NCBI GenBank assembly: GCA_003132085.1
Contig: PKWO01000405.1
Location: 464-6,878, forward strand
Origin: Oxalobacteraceae bacterium
GTDB lineage: Bacteria; Pseudomonadota; Gammaproteobacteria; Burkholderiales; Burkholderiaceae_D
DNA: 6,415 nucleotides
Direction of reading: 5' to 3'
Shown here: one piece after another, positions 5,679 to 6,415 of the stretch
Layout of the letters: every line of letters starts with the position of its first letter
Position numbering within the stretch: the first letter of the stretch is position 1
Made by a program: the position numbers and the translations under genes
The notes under the pieces: generated by a model
What the model was told of the DNA's origin: nothing
The model's database searches: none
What the model saw: only the letters and a program-made list of their open reading frames with translations

Positions 5679-6415
5679 TTTGCGTGCCAATTGCGCGGCA
5701 ACCCCAATGTAATTGGCCGGTGTCATTGCCAGCAAATGATCTTTAGCCTGTTGCGGTATAGCCAGCCCGGTAATGAAGGTGCGCAACGCATCTTTGGAGA
5801 TGCCCTTGCCGCGCGTCAATTCTTTCAGTTGTTCGTAGGGGTTTTCAATGCCGTAGCGCCGCATAACGGTTTGCACCGGCTCTGCCAGCACTTCCCAGGT
5901 CGCGTCAAGATCCTCGTGAATGCGGGCAGGGGTGACTTCCAGCTTGTTCAGCCCGCGCAGGCAACTGTCGTAGGCCAGCACCGCATAGCCAAAACCTACT
6001 CCGATATTGCGCAATACCGTCGAGTCGGTTAAATCGCGCTGCCAGCGCGATAGCGGCAGTTTCTCGGCCATATGCTTTAACACTGCATTTGCCATTCCCA
6101 GGTTGCCTTCGGAATTTTCAAAGTCGATCGGATTGACCTTGTGCGGCATGGTCGAAGAGCCGATTTCGCCTGCTTTGGTATGCTGTTTGAAATAGCCGAT
6201 TGAAATGTAGCCCCAGATATCGCGGTTGAGATCGATCAGGATCGTGTTGGTGCGGGCGATCGCATCAAACAATTCCGCCATATAGTCATGCGGTTCGATC
6301 TGGATCGTATAGGGATTGAAGCTGAGTCCCAACCGTTGCTCAATCACGTTTTTGGAAAAGGTTTCCCAATCGAACTCAGGGTAGGCCGCCAGATGGGCGT
6401 TGTAGTTGCCGACCG
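5673..6415 (-). CDS. purB: Adenylosuccinate lyase, 5'-truncated by window edge
   Basis: PurB is a cytoplasmic homotetramer of the fumarase/aspartase superfamily. It releases fumarate twice in purine synthesis: from SAICAR to AICAR, and from adenylosuccinate to AMP. The minus frame is open from the right edge (first full codon 6413-6411) to TAG at 5675-5673, giving 246 C-terminal residues of a ~456-residue protein. The N-terminal half, including the general-acid His, lies outside. The fragment begins VGNYNAHLAAYPEFDW. It contains the superfamily signature GEIGSSTMPHKVNPIDFENSEGN, with the flexible-loop Ser86-Ser87 that holds the catalytic serine. RWQRDLTDSTVLRNIGVGFGY, EVLAEPVQTVMRRYG and MTPANYIG also match closely. 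A GTG (Val) at 6347 is internal, not the start. The C-terminus ends at the usual position, with its stop inside an 8-bp repeat. No clear terminator separates it from the cytochrome gene 120 bases on. Confidence 0.97.
   Translation of the reverse strand, partial: VGNYNAHLAAYPEFDWETFSKNVIEQRLGLSFNPYTIQIEPHDYMAELFDAIARTNTILIDLNRDIWGYISIGYFKQHTKAGEIGSSTMPHKVNPIDFENSEGNLGMANAVLKHMAEKLPLSRWQRDLTDSTVLRNIGVGFGYAVLAYDSCLRGLNKLEVTPARIHEDLDATWEVLAEPVQTVMRRYGIENPYEQLKELTRGKGISKDALRTFITGLAIPQQAKDHLLAMTPANYIGVAAQLARKI

Noticed and set aside
5691..6032. Plus-strand frame of 113 residues opposite purB
   Set aside because: It is antisense to highly conserved purB sequence and shows no family features.

Overview
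This window is ordinary core chromosome from a proteobacterium. It is most likely a betaproteobacterium of the Burkholderiales, possibly near Oxalobacteraceae. That placement is inferred from protein character, gene order and moderate GC, with no database search. I see no mobile element, CRISPR array, tRNA or rRNA, and no clear undescribed system. Coding density is high; the longest gap between genes is about 125 bases.

Plus-strand block (1-4296): the 3' part of tgt (queuosine tRNA modification), then yajC, secD and secF. Together yajC-secD-secF encode the membrane complex that assists SecYEG during protein export. tgt-yajC-secD-secF is a widely conserved gene order. The block ends at a strong, nearly perfectly symmetric terminator at 4313-4341.

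Minus-strand block (6415-4423, read right to left): the 3' part of purB (adenylosuccinate lyase), then a four-helix b561-type cytochrome gene, then yceI, which encodes an exported lipocalin-like protein. The cytochrome-YceI pair matches the E. coli yceJ-yceI arrangement. The block converges on the same terminator, which has a T or U tract on both strands.

The unexplained structure is in the spacers. The secD-secF gap holds a 7-bp hairpin followed by four 13-bp tandem units running towards a secF start with little Shine-Dalgarno sequence. A separate 8-bp tandem repeat (3.5 copies) supplies the purB stop codon. The yajC-secD gap has three alternating complementary arms. A 5+5 bp inverted repeat lies where an operator for the cytochrome-yceI unit could be. 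SecF carries an enlarged periplasmic loop with two cysteines.
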